Positions 53,787 to 61,464 of a stretch of 64,000 nt of DNA are shown here, one piece after another; position 1 is the stretch's first letter; each line of letters begins with the position of its first letter. The translations under genes and the position numbers were made by a program. The notes beneath the pieces were generated by a model that searched no databases, was not told the origin of the DNA, and saw nothing but the letters and a program-made list of their open reading frames with translations. The DNA comes from Steroidobacteraceae bacterium. Its GTDB lineage: Bacteria; Pseudomonadota; Gammaproteobacteria; Steroidobacterales; Steroidobacteraceae. The stretch is from NCBI GenBank assembly GCA_041395505.1, contig JAWLAG010000001.1, positions 1,178,001-1,242,000 on the forward strand. The letters run 5' to 3'.

Positions 53787-54233
53787 ATGACATCTCAATT
53801 GCAACTGCAACGTGCACAACGAGGTGCGCTCAGCGTGGCGCGCAAGCTTGCCATGCAGGCACTATATCAATGGCAGTTGAATGTCGTGCCCTGGCAGGAC
53901 CTGATCAGCGAATTCAGCGCGGCGGAGGAAATGCGCAAGGCCGATGCAGAGTACTTCGGCGAACTGGTCCGCAACGCGGTGCAGATGAACGCAGAGCTCG
54001 ATCAGAAGCTGGCGGATTATCTTGATCGCAAGCCGGCGCTCCTTGATCCGATTGAGCACGCAGTGCTGTTGATCGCGATGTATGAGCTCTGCGAGCGGCC
54101 CGATGTGCCGTTTCGAGTCGTCGTCGATCAGGCGGTGTCGCTTGCGCGTCGCTTTGGCGCAGTCGACGGACATCGTTATGTCAATGCGGTTCTCGATCGC
54201 GCGGCGCGCCAACTGCGACCGAATGAGCATTGA
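53787..54233 (+). CDS. nusB: Transcription antitermination factor NusB
   Basis: The 148-residue helical protein has the N-terminal arginine-rich boxA-binding start (SVARKLAMQALYQWQLN) and the C-terminal LLIAMYELCERPDVPFRVVVDQAVSLA and YVNAVLDRAARQL. It works with NusE at rRNA boxA sites. Adjacent ribH and thiL genes show the usual gammaproteobacterial order. Confidence 0.96.
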   Translation: MTSQLQLQRAQRGALSVARKLAMQALYQWQLNVVPWQDLISEFSAAEEMRKADAEYFGELVRNAVQMNAELDQKLADYLDRKPALLDPIEHAVLLIAMYELCERPDVPFRVVVDQAVSLARRFGAVDGHRYVNAVLDRAARQLRPNEH

Positions 54234-54242
54234 TGCCTCATC

Positions 54243-55202
54243 GTGAGCAACTCTGAATTTGCCCTGATCGACAGGTATTTTCGCTCACTTGGGGCGATAA
54301 GGGCGGACGTCATCGTCGGTGTCGGCGATGACGGCGCGGTGTTGCGCCCGCCCGATGGCCACGACGTCGTCGCGGTACTCGACACCATAGTCGCCGGTCG
54401 GCACTTTCCAAGACAAACAGCGGCTGCATCGATCGCCCATCGCGCTCTCGCGGTCAACCTGAGCGATCTGGCGGCCATGGCCGCGCAACCTGCCTGGATG
54501 CTGTTGTCGCTCACTATGGAGCGCGCCGACACTTCGTGGCTCGATGATTTCGCCGCTGCACTCGATGCGCTGGCATTGCGTTTTGGCGTGGCTTTGGTCG
54601 GCGGTGACACGGTCCGTGGACCACTGGCCATCACGGTGCAGGCGAGCGGCTTCGTGCCCACCGGCCGGCAACTGACCCGTAGCGGCGCACGGCCGGGCGA
54701 TCTCCTGTATGTCAGTGGCACGCTGGGTGATGCGGCCGCGGGACTCGCCATCGCCGAAAGCGCTGCTGCGAGCCTGGTGACGGGCGATTATCTGCGCCGG
54801 CGTTTCGATTTTCCGGAACCGCGGGTCGAGCTTGGATTGCAATTGCGTGATTTTGCCAGTGCCTGTATCGATGTGTCGGATGGACTGTTCGCAGACCTGT
54901 CACGCATGGCGGCATCGAGTGGTTGTGGCGCCGAGCTGGAACTGATGGACCTGCCCTTGTCGGGTGCATTGCTCGATGCACATGGGCGCGAGTCCGCCCA
55001 GCGTCTGGCAATGACCGGGGGTGATGACTACGAATTATGCTTTGCAGTTCCGCCGCAGCTGTCGCGGGCCTTCGAGCGCCTGGCAAAGCCCTGTCAGGTA
55101 ACACGCATAGGCCAATTCGTCACGGGCGAAGGCGTTGTTGTCAGGTCCGCCGGTGCTGTGATCGAGTTCTCGCATTCGGGCTTTGATCATTTCACCAGCT
55201 GA
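54243..55202 (+). CDS. thiL: Thiamine-monophosphate kinase
   Basis: The 319-residue protein carries VGVGDDGAVLRPP (metal and phosphate binding), DTIVAGRHF, ALAVNLSDLAAMAAQPAWML, LVGGDTVRGPL and DVSDGLFADL, the signature blocks of ThiL. It phosphorylates thiamine monophosphate to the diphosphate. The start is GTG 54243, nine bp after the nusB stop. A hairpin follows at 55240. Confidence 0.95.
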   Translation: MSNSEFALIDRYFRSLGAIRADVIVGVGDDGAVLRPPDGHDVVAVLDTIVAGRHFPRQTAAASIAHRALAVNLSDLAAMAAQPAWMLLSLTMERADTSWLDDFAAALDALALRFGVALVGGDTVRGPLAITVQASGFVPTGRQLTRSGARPGDLLYVSGTLGDAAAGLAIAESAAASLVTGDYLRRRFDFPEPRVELGLQLRDFASACIDVSDGLFADLSRMAASSGCGAELELMDLPLSGALLDAHGRESAQRLAMTGGDDYELCFAVPPQLSRAFERLAKPCQVTRIGQFVTGEGVVVRSAGAVIEFSHSGFDHFTS

Positions 55203-55239
55203 CATGCCACGCAATCCGTGGCCGCCGCGTTTTACATAC

Positions 55240-55269
55240 GAAAAACCGCAAACCGGGGCGGGGCTTTTT
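55240..55269 (+). terminator. Possible terminator after thiL
   Basis: AAAAACCGC, a short spacer and GCGGGGCTTTTT form a short imperfect stem ending in five T. It fits the end of the riboflavin-nusB-thiL transcript but the stem is only four to six pairs. Confidence 0.4.
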
Positions 55270-55374
55270 CCGCGAGCTGCTTCACACCGTCGTTGCAGTC
55301 CCACCCGTATTCTTTCGGGGAGAACCTTAGCGTTCGATCCGGCCGTGGGCCGGTGCAAGACTGGCCGGCACCCA

Positions 55375-56691
55375 ATGATCGCGGAACCGAAAAAGCAATC
55401 CACTGCCAACAGCGGCTCCGGCGAACGCCTGGAGCGTATCGGCAAGTACGACATCATCAACGAGGTCGGGCGCGGCAGCACCGGAATCGTTTACCTGTCG
55501 CACGACCCGTATTACGGCCGCGACGTTGCTATCAAGGTGTACAACCTCGACGCCAGCGGTAATGCCGATCGCGCTCGCATTGCGCGCAAGATGTTCCTCT
55601 CCGAGGCGCATATGGTGGGCAAGCTCCAGCACCCGCACATCATGCCCATCTACGATGCTGGCGAGGAGAATGGCAAGTGTTATGTGGTCACCGAGCATGT
55701 GCACGGTGCGCGTACGCTGGCGGCCTATTGCCGGCCGGATAATCTGCTGCGCATCGACGATGTCGTCGAGATCATCTACAAGTGTGCGCGCGCGCTTCAC
55801 TACGCTCATTCGCGCGGCGTCATTCACCGTGACGTCAAGCCGTCGAACATCATGCTCACGCAGGATTCCGAAGTGCGCATCATCGACTTCGGTATCGCGC
55901 TGGTGGCCGACTCGGACATATCACGCATCGAAGGAATTGCCGGCAGCCCGTCGTACATGTCGCCGGAGCAAGTGCAGAGCCTCGAGCTGACGAATCGCTC
56001 GGATCTTTATTCGCTTGGCGCCGTGATGTACGAATTGCTCACGGGCACACGACCATTTCGCGCGGCGAATCTTGCGAAACTCCTGCATCAGATTGTCTAT
56101 GCGACACCGGCGCCGCTGCACAAGGCGCGCGCGGATGTGCCCGAGGAACTCGAGCAGGTCGTGGTCCGTGCCATGCACAAGAGCCCGGACGACCGTTATC
56201 CGACGGGCCTTGATTTCGCGGCAGACCTCACCCGCGTTCACCAGAAGTTGCGCGAAGCCTATGCCCAGATCGACAGGCAGGAGCATTTCGCGCTGCTGCG
56301 CAAGCTCCGCTTCTTTCACGAATTCTCCCACGCGGAGATCTGGGAGTTGCTGCGCGCCAGCCAGTGGCAGGACTACGCCGATGGCGATGAAATAGTCAAG
56401 GAGGGCGAAATGGACGATCGCTTCTACGTGCTGGTGGCCGGACAGTGCAGCGTCGAGCGGGAAGGCCGGCGCGTAGGGCACGCCGAGACCGGCGACTGCT
56501 TTGGCGAAACCAGCTATGTTCCGGGCGCGAAACGAACCGCCACCATTCGTGCCGACGGTCCTGTCACGGTGCTGAAGGTCAGCTCGACCTTGCTCGAACA
56601 GGTTTCGACGTCCTGCCAGCTGCGCTTCAACCGGGTGTTCCTGCGCACCTTGATCGCGCGCCTGCAGAATGCAGGCACGCCGGCAAGCTAG
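55375..56691 (+). CDS. Serine/threonine protein kinase with C-terminal cyclic-nucleotide-binding domain
   Basis: The 438-residue protein has a complete Hanks-type kinase: G-loop GRGSTGIVYLSHD, VAIKVYN, HRDVKPSNIMLT, IDFGIALV and SPSYMSPEQ. After a 60-residue helical link comes a cNMP-binding-type beta-roll (YADGDEIVKEGEMDDRFYVL, DCFGETSYVPGAKRTATIRA). There is no helix-turn-helix or extracellular sensor. It probably phosphorylates soluble targets, perhaps switched by cAMP or c-di-GMP. The start at ATG 55375 has no clear ribosome site and follows an inverted repeat, so translation may be controlled. Confidence 0.87.
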   Translation: MIAEPKKQSTANSGSGERLERIGKYDIINEVGRGSTGIVYLSHDPYYGRDVAIKVYNLDASGNADRARIARKMFLSEAHMVGKLQHPHIMPIYDAGEENGKCYVVTEHVHGARTLAAYCRPDNLLRIDDVVEIIYKCARALHYAHSRGVIHRDVKPSNIMLTQDSEVRIIDFGIALVADSDISRIEGIAGSPSYMSPEQVQSLELTNRSDLYSLGAVMYELLTGTRPFRAANLAKLLHQIVYATPAPLHKARADVPEELEQVVVRAMHKSPDDRYPTGLDFAADLTRVHQKLREAYAQIDRQEHFALLRKLRFFHEFSHAEIWELLRASQWQDYADGDEIVKEGEMDDRFYVLVAGQCSVEREGRRVGHAETGDCFGETSYVPGAKRTATIRADGPVTVLKVSSTLLEQVSTSCQLRFNRVFLRTLIARLQNAGTPAS

Positions 56692-56731
56692 GACCTATCT
56701 CATGACCTCCACGTGCGCGGCCCGAGCCGGG

Positions 56732-57547
56732 CTAGTCGCCGCGCTTGTCGCGCTCGATCAATGCATATGCCGAATGGTTGTGGATCGACTCGAAATTCTC
56801 TGATTCGACGACATAGGCAACGACGCGCGGCTCGTTGTTCAGCTGCACTGCCACGTCTCGCACGATATCCTCGACGAACTTCGGGTTGTCATAGGCCCGC
56901 TCGGTAACGTATTTCTCGTCCGGGCGCTTGAGGATGCCAAACAGCTCGCAAGATGCCTCGCGTTCGGCGAGTTCGATGATCTCCTCGATCCACATGTGTT
57001 CGCGCAGCTCCACCGCAATGGTGATGTGCGAGCGTTGATTGTGGGCGCCATATTCGGAAATGCGCTTGGAGCATGGACACAGGCTCGTCGCGGGCACCAC
57101 GACGCGCACCCGCGTACTCGTAACGCCCGAATGAATCTCGCCGGTAAGCGTCGCGCGGTAGTCCATCAAGCTCTCGACCTCGGAAATGGGCGCCTTTTTC
57201 ATCATGAAGAACGGAAACGACATTTCGATGTGGCCCGAGTCCGCTTCAAGGCGCTCGGTCATTTCGCGCAGCATGTCCGGGAAGGAGTCGACGGAGATTT
57301 CGCGTTCGTGATGCAGTATTTCGACGAACCTCGACATGTGCGTGCCTTTGAAGTTGTGCGGCAGATTCACGTACATGTTGAAGTTGGCGACCGTATGCTG
57401 CTCGCCGGCGGAACGGTCCTTGACTCGTACCGGATGATTGATGTCCTTGATGCCGACCTTGTTGATGGGGATGCGGCGCGTGTCGGCGCGGTTCTGTACG
57501 TCCTCTACGGGCTCGACACGGGGTGCAGATTTGACAATGCTGTCCAC
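56732..57547 (-). CDS. folE2: GTP cyclohydrolase I type B (FolE2)
   Basis: The 271-residue protein belongs to the FolE2 tunnelling-fold family, unrelated to FolE in sequence. The active-site block is VPATSLCPCSKRISEYGAHN with the metal-binding Cys, preceded by MSFPFFMMKKAPISEVESL and followed by VVAYVVESENFESIHNHSAY. It makes dihydroneopterin triphosphate for folate and works without zinc. I choose GTG 57547, with GAGGAAATACC just upstream; ATG 57613 runs into unlikely sequence. It is last in xseB-ispA-dxs-folE2. Confidence 0.93.
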   Translation of the reverse strand: MDSIVKSAPRVEPVEDVQNRADTRRIPINKVGIKDINHPVRVKDRSAGEQHTVANFNMYVNLPHNFKGTHMSRFVEILHHEREISVDSFPDMLREMTERLEADSGHIEMSFPFFMMKKAPISEVESLMDYRATLTGEIHSGVTSTRVRVVVPATSLCPCSKRISEYGAHNQRSHITIAVELREHMWIEEIIELAEREASCELFGILKRPDEKYVTERAYDNPKFVEDIVRDVAVQLNNEPRVVAYVVESENFESIHNHSAYALIERDKRGD

Positions 57548-57655
57548 GGTATTTCCTCGGGTAGATTTTCCGCGCCTCGACACTTGCCCCCCGCAGTCAG
57601 GAGTCGCGCGCATTCACTTTAGGGCCTGCCGGCCCCGGCGGCAACCCGGTCGGGT

Positions 57656-59563
57656 TCAGGAGCCGGTTGCCGACCGCGCGCGGGCAGGATTCTGTCGTGT
57701 CCACCAGCGGCCGATCCGGTTGCGCAGACTCGCAAGGTCGAGGCCTGCCTCGATCAGGCAGCTCTGTCGTGAGCCATGTTCGATAAAACGGTCCGGAACG
57801 CCCAGCATCAACAACGGTACTTGGATATCGCGGGCGGCCAGAAATTCCGCAATTGCGGACCCGGCACCGCCTGCGATCACGTTCTCCTCGAGGCATACCA
57901 GCGCCCGGTGCTCGCCGAGCAATCCCTGAATCAGCTCCTCATCGAGCGGTTTGACGAAGCGCATGTTGCAGACCGTCGCGTCCAGCTCGTCGCCGACCCT
58001 GAGGGCGCTGTCGAGCAACGTGCCAAAGCACAGGATTGCGAGACCGCTTGCGCCGCGCCTGCGCAGCTCCCCGCGGCCAACAGGCAGCGCACGGAACTCG
58101 CGCTCGATCGCGATACCCGTACCGCTGCCCCGCGGATAGCGCACGGCGGCCGGCGACCCGAGTTGCAATGCCGTCGTCAACATCTGCCAGCATTCGTTCT
58201 CGTCGGCAGGCGCCATCACCGTCATGTTCGGCAGGCAACGCAGGTAGCTCAGGTCGAAGCTGCCCTGGTGTGTCGCGCCATCGCCTCCGACGAGGCCGGC
58301 GCGATCGATCGCGAATACGACCGGGAGATTTTGCAGCGCGACGTCGTGAATCAGTTGATCGTAGCCGCGCTGCAGGAAGGTGCTGTAAATGGCCACGACG
58401 GGTTTCATGCCTTCGCAGGCGAGGCCGGCGGCGAAAGTCACCGCATGCTGCTCCGCAATGCCGACATCGAAGTAGCGTTGCGGGAACTGCCGTGAGTATT
58501 CCACCAGGCCGGATCCCTCGCGCATTGCCGGCGTGATGGCGATGACTTGTGGATCGGCGGCCGCGGCAGCGCACAGCCACTCGCCGAAGACCTGCGAATA
58601 GCTCGGCGTGCCCGGCCGCTCTTTGCGCAAGGTGCCGGACGCAGGGTCGAAAGGTCCCGGCCCATGCCAGGTGATGGGGTCGGCCTCGGCCGGGGCATAA
58701 CCTTTGCCCTTGCGCGTAACAACATGCAGGAACTGCGGGCCACGGAGCTTGCGCAGATTGCGCAAGGTCGACAGAAGCGTCTTCAGGTCGTGACCGTCGA
58801 CTGGACCTATGTAATTGAAGCCCAGTTCTTCGAACAACGTTCCGGGCAGCACCATGCCCTTGACGTGCTCCTCCGAGCGACGCGCGAGTTCCCACACCGT
58901 CGGCATCTGGCGCAGCACTTTCTTGCTGCCCTCGCGCAATGCCACGTAGGTGCGGCCCGTCAGCAGTCGCGCCAGGTACTGCGACATGGCACCGACGTTC
59001 TCGGAGATGGACATGTCATTGTCATTCAGGATGACCAGCAGGTTGGCCGGCAGCGAGCCAGCGTGATTCATCGCTTCGAAGGCCATGCCGGCTGTCATCG
59101 CGCCATCGCCAATGACAGCGATGACGCGGCGCTGTTGATCCTTGAGCGCGAACGCGACGGCCATGCCGAGTGCCGCGCTGATCGACGTGCTGGAATGGCC
59201 GACGCCGAAAGCATCGTAGGGGCTTTCCTCGCGGCTCGGGAACGGCGCCAGACCGCCCGGTTGCTTGATGCTCTCGAGTTCGCTACGCCGCCCGGTCAGG
59301 ACTTTGTGCGGATAGGCCTGGTGGCCGACGTCCCAGATGAGACGGTCGTCCGGGGTATTGAAGACGTGGTGCAACGCAATCGTCAGTTCCACCGTGCCGA
59401 GGCCCGCCGCGAAATGCCCGCCGCGCGTGCTGACGGTATCGATCAGATAGCGCCGCAACTCGCTTGCGAGCGTACGCAGCTTGGCGAGCGGCAGTCGCCG
59501 CAGGTCCTGCGGCGAGTCGATACGCTCGAGCAGCGGATACGGCTTGCTGTCCTTGGAGTTCAC
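57656..59563 (-). CDS. dxs: 1-Deoxy-D-xylulose-5-phosphate synthase
   Basis: The 635-residue transketolase-like enzyme has the thiamine-binding G-D-G-x-M-T-x-G-M-A-x-E-A-x-N block (GDGAMTAGMAFEAMNHAG...LNDNDMSIS) and the C-terminal DRAGLVGGDGATHQG and FDVGIAEQHAVTFAAGLA. It makes DXP from pyruvate and glyceraldehyde-3-phosphate for isoprenoids and thiamine/pyridoxal. It follows ispA by 29 bp. Confidence 0.97.
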   Translation of the reverse strand: MNSKDSKPYPLLERIDSPQDLRRLPLAKLRTLASELRRYLIDTVSTRGGHFAAGLGTVELTIALHHVFNTPDDRLIWDVGHQAYPHKVLTGRRSELESIKQPGGLAPFPSREESPYDAFGVGHSSTSISAALGMAVAFALKDQQRRVIAVIGDGAMTAGMAFEAMNHAGSLPANLLVILNDNDMSISENVGAMSQYLARLLTGRTYVALREGSKKVLRQMPTVWELARRSEEHVKGMVLPGTLFEELGFNYIGPVDGHDLKTLLSTLRNLRKLRGPQFLHVVTRKGKGYAPAEADPITWHGPGPFDPASGTLRKERPGTPSYSQVFGEWLCAAAAADPQVIAITPAMREGSGLVEYSRQFPQRYFDVGIAEQHAVTFAAGLACEGMKPVVAIYSTFLQRGYDQLIHDVALQNLPVVFAIDRAGLVGGDGATHQGSFDLSYLRCLPNMTVMAPADENECWQMLTTALQLGSPAAVRYPRGSGTGIAIEREFRALPVGRGELRRRGASGLAILCFGTLLDSALRVGDELDATVCNMRFVKPLDEELIQGLLGEHRALVCLEENVIAGGAGSAIAEFLAARDIQVPLLMLGVPDRFIEHGSRQSCLIEAGLDLASLRNRIGRWWTRQNPARARSATGS

Positions 59564-59592
59564 GGGCTTGTATTGATATTGCGAGCCAGGGT

Positions 59593-60543
59593 CTAGTGTC
59601 GGCGCTGCACCAGCCAGTGCGCAAGCTCTGCAAGCACTTCGCAGTCGGGTCCGAGCGTGCGGGCAGTCGTGCTGGCCCTGTCCGCAAGCGCGCGGGCACG
59701 CTCACGGGCAGCCGCCATGCCAAGAACGCTCGGAAAGGTTGGTTTGGCGAGCGCCTGGTCGGCGCCCGTGCGTTTGCCGAGTGTTGCCGTGTCACCCTCG
59801 ACATCGAGGATGTCATCCTGGATCTGGAACGCGAGGCCGACGTCGGCACCATAGCTCGACAGCCGTGCGAGCAGCTGCGGCTCGTTCACGTCGGCCGCCG
59901 CTGCGCCCAGCATGACGCTGGCTTCGATGAGCGCACCGGTCTTGCGACGGTGCATCGCCTCGAGCTGCGCGGCATCGAGGGGCCGGCCGACGGCTGCCAG
60001 GTCGATCGCCTGGCCGCCCGCCATGCCGCCGATACCGGTGGCTCCGGCCAACAGCTGCAGCATGCGTACCCGTGAGCACGCCTGTGCGGCTTCCGTTACG
60101 CCGCTTGCCAATGCGCCGAAAGCCAGTGCTTGTAGTGCATCGCCAGCGAGTATTGCGGTTGCTTCGTCGAAGGCGCGGTGGCAGGTTGGTTGGCCACGAC
60201 GAAGATCATCATTGTCCATGGCGGGCAGGTCGTCATGGACCAGGGAGTAGGCATGGATCAATTCAACCGCCGCTGCGGGTTGGTCGAGGGCGGCGAGCGG
60301 CGCCTTGAAACACTGGCCGGTCAGATACACCAGGCAGGGGCGCAAGCGCTTGCCCTGGCCCAAGGTGGCGTAACGCATGGCTTCACCAAGGCGGGTGCAG
60401 CCGTCGTCTTCGGCGCTCAGCATGGCAGCGAGCACAGCCTCATTGCGCCGGCGCAGCTCGCCCAGAATTTGGGCTAGCGCGGGCGTAGCGTTTGCATGGC
60501 CACTCGCGCCGTCATTCGCCATCCGCTGCGTCGCTGTCATCAT
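59593..60543 (-). CDS. ispA: Farnesyl diphosphate synthase
   Basis: The 316-residue polyprenyl synthase has the first aspartate motif DDLPAMDNDDLRRG and the second DDILDVEGD, with GQGKRLRPCLVYL and the C-terminal basic end. Its start at 60543 overlaps the end of xseB by 32 bp (ATG 60522 is an alternative). It supplies FPP for quinones, undecaprenyl and other isoprenoids. Confidence 0.95.
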   Translation of the reverse strand: MMTATQRMANDGASGHANATPALAQILGELRRRNEAVLAAMLSAEDDGCTRLGEAMRYATLGQGKRLRPCLVYLTGQCFKAPLAALDQPAAAVELIHAYSLVHDDLPAMDNDDLRRGQPTCHRAFDEATAILAGDALQALAFGALASGVTEAAQACSRVRMLQLLAGATGIGGMAGGQAIDLAAVGRPLDAAQLEAMHRRKTGALIEASVMLGAAAADVNEPQLLARLSSYGADVGLAFQIQDDILDVEGDTATLGKRTGADQALAKPTFPSVLGMAAARERARALADRASTTARTLGPDCEVLAELAHWLVQRRH

Positions 60544-60769
60544 CGAAGGGCTCGAGTTCGCTCTTGTTCTGTGCCGCGACCAGGATTTCCACTTTGCTCT
60601 GGGCGGCTTTCAGCGCGCTCTGGCACTGCCGGGTCAGGGCAACACCGTTCTCGAAATTCTTCAAGGCCTCTTCCAGGGGCAGGTCGCCTTGCTCCAGTTT
60701 TTCTACGAGCGCTTCGAGCGCGGCGATGGATTGCTCAAAATCAGGGGCGCGCGAAGTTTTGCGTGTCAA
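60512..60769 (-). CDS. xseB: Exodeoxyribonuclease VII small subunit
   Basis: The 85-residue protein FEQSIAALEALVEKLEQGDL, then PLEEALKNFENGVALTRQCQ and a charged tail, is a typical XseB coiled coil. The best start is TTG 60769 (with GGGATGCC upstream), giving the normal length; earlier in-frame Met codons add 42 unrelated residues. XseB binds XseA, which is not in the window. Confidence 0.88.
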   Translation of the reverse strand: MTRKTSRAPDFEQSIAALEALVEKLEQGDLPLEEALKNFENGVALTRQCQSALKAAQSKVEILVAAQNKSELEPFDDDSDAADGE

Positions 60770-60901
60770 AATGGCATCCCGGACAGTACTGCGGTAGCGG
60801 CACGTTACACAGCGGTGATCGTCATGGTCAATCACATGGCCAGGGCGACCACCGAGGTTCACCACACGGACGCGGCCGTGGCGCTTCCGGTACATTTTGG
60901 C

Positions 60902-60921
60902 TATAATTAGACTTAGTCTAA
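60902..60921 (+). promoter_or_regulatory. -10 box with overlapping perfect 7-1-7 palindrome (rubrerythrin promoter)
   Basis: TATAAT (60902-60907) is followed, sharing one base, by TTAGACT-T-AGTCTAA (60907-60921), a perfect 7-1-7 inverted repeat. No good -35 is seen. The 7-1-7 symmetry and position over the start of transcription fit repression by a Fur/PerR-type regulator, or another dimeric sensor; the protein is not identified. Confidence 0.6.
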
Positions 60922-60944
60922 AATCATTTCCAGGAGTGACTCAC

Positions 60945-61358
60945 GTGAATCTGAAGGGCAGCAAGACCGAGAAAAACCTGAAAGACGCCTTCGCAGGCGA
61001 ATCTCAGGCAAATCGCCGTTATCTGTATTTCGCAGCCAAGGCGGATGTCGAGGGTTTCAACGACGTATCGGCTGTGTTTCGTTCCACAGCTGAAGGCGAA
61101 ACGGGCCACGCCCACGGCCACCTCGAGTATCTCGAGGCGGTCGGCGATCCAGCCACCGGCCTGCCAATTGGCGACACCAAGCTCAATCTGAAAGCATCGA
61201 TCGCCGGCGAAACGCACGAGTACACGGACATGTACCCGGGCATGGCAAAGACCGCGCGCGACGAAGGATTCAGCGAGATCGCCGACTGGTTCGAGACGCT
61301 TGCCAAGGCCGAACGCTCGCACGCCAATCGCTTCCAGAAGGCATTGGACGCAATCTGA
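60945..61358 (+). CDS. Rubrerythrin-family diiron protein (no rubredoxin domain)
   Basis: The 137-residue protein is a single four-helix ferritin-like bundle. Likely diiron ligands are E19, E52, H55, E89, E92 (in AGETHEY), E123 and H126 (KAERSH). The C-terminal rubredoxin domain of classical rubrerythrin is missing. It probably reduces hydrogen peroxide with electrons from a partner, perhaps the Fe-S protein downstream. GTG 60945 has AGGAG eight nt upstream; it fits better than a start at 60897. Confidence 0.9.
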   Translation: MNLKGSKTEKNLKDAFAGESQANRRYLYFAAKADVEGFNDVSAVFRSTAEGETGHAHGHLEYLEAVGDPATGLPIGDTKLNLKASIAGETHEYTDMYPGMAKTARDEGFSEIADWFETLAKAERSHANRFQKALDAI

Positions 61359-61393
61359 CCTGTCGCGCCGGGTGCAAATCGCCCGGCAGCGCA

Positions 61394-61432
61394 AGCGCCA
61401 GCCATCCGCCTGAGTGCGGATGGCATGGCGCT
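61394..61432 (+). terminator. Long hairpin between rubrerythrin and Fe-S genes
   Basis: AGCGCCA plus GCCATCCGC pairs across a six-nt loop with GCGGATGGC plus TGGCGCT, giving 16 pairs with one bulged A. No T-run follows, so it may attenuate or stabilise the rubrerythrin part of the message rather than end it. This would let rubrerythrin be made in excess. Confidence 0.45.
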
Positions 61433-61464
61433 GCGTCCGTTAACCACTGCGCAATGCGAAACCA

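Noticed and set aside
58547..59596. 349-codon plus-strand frame opposite dxs
   Set aside because: It is high-GC antisense read-through of dxs, which has all family motifs.
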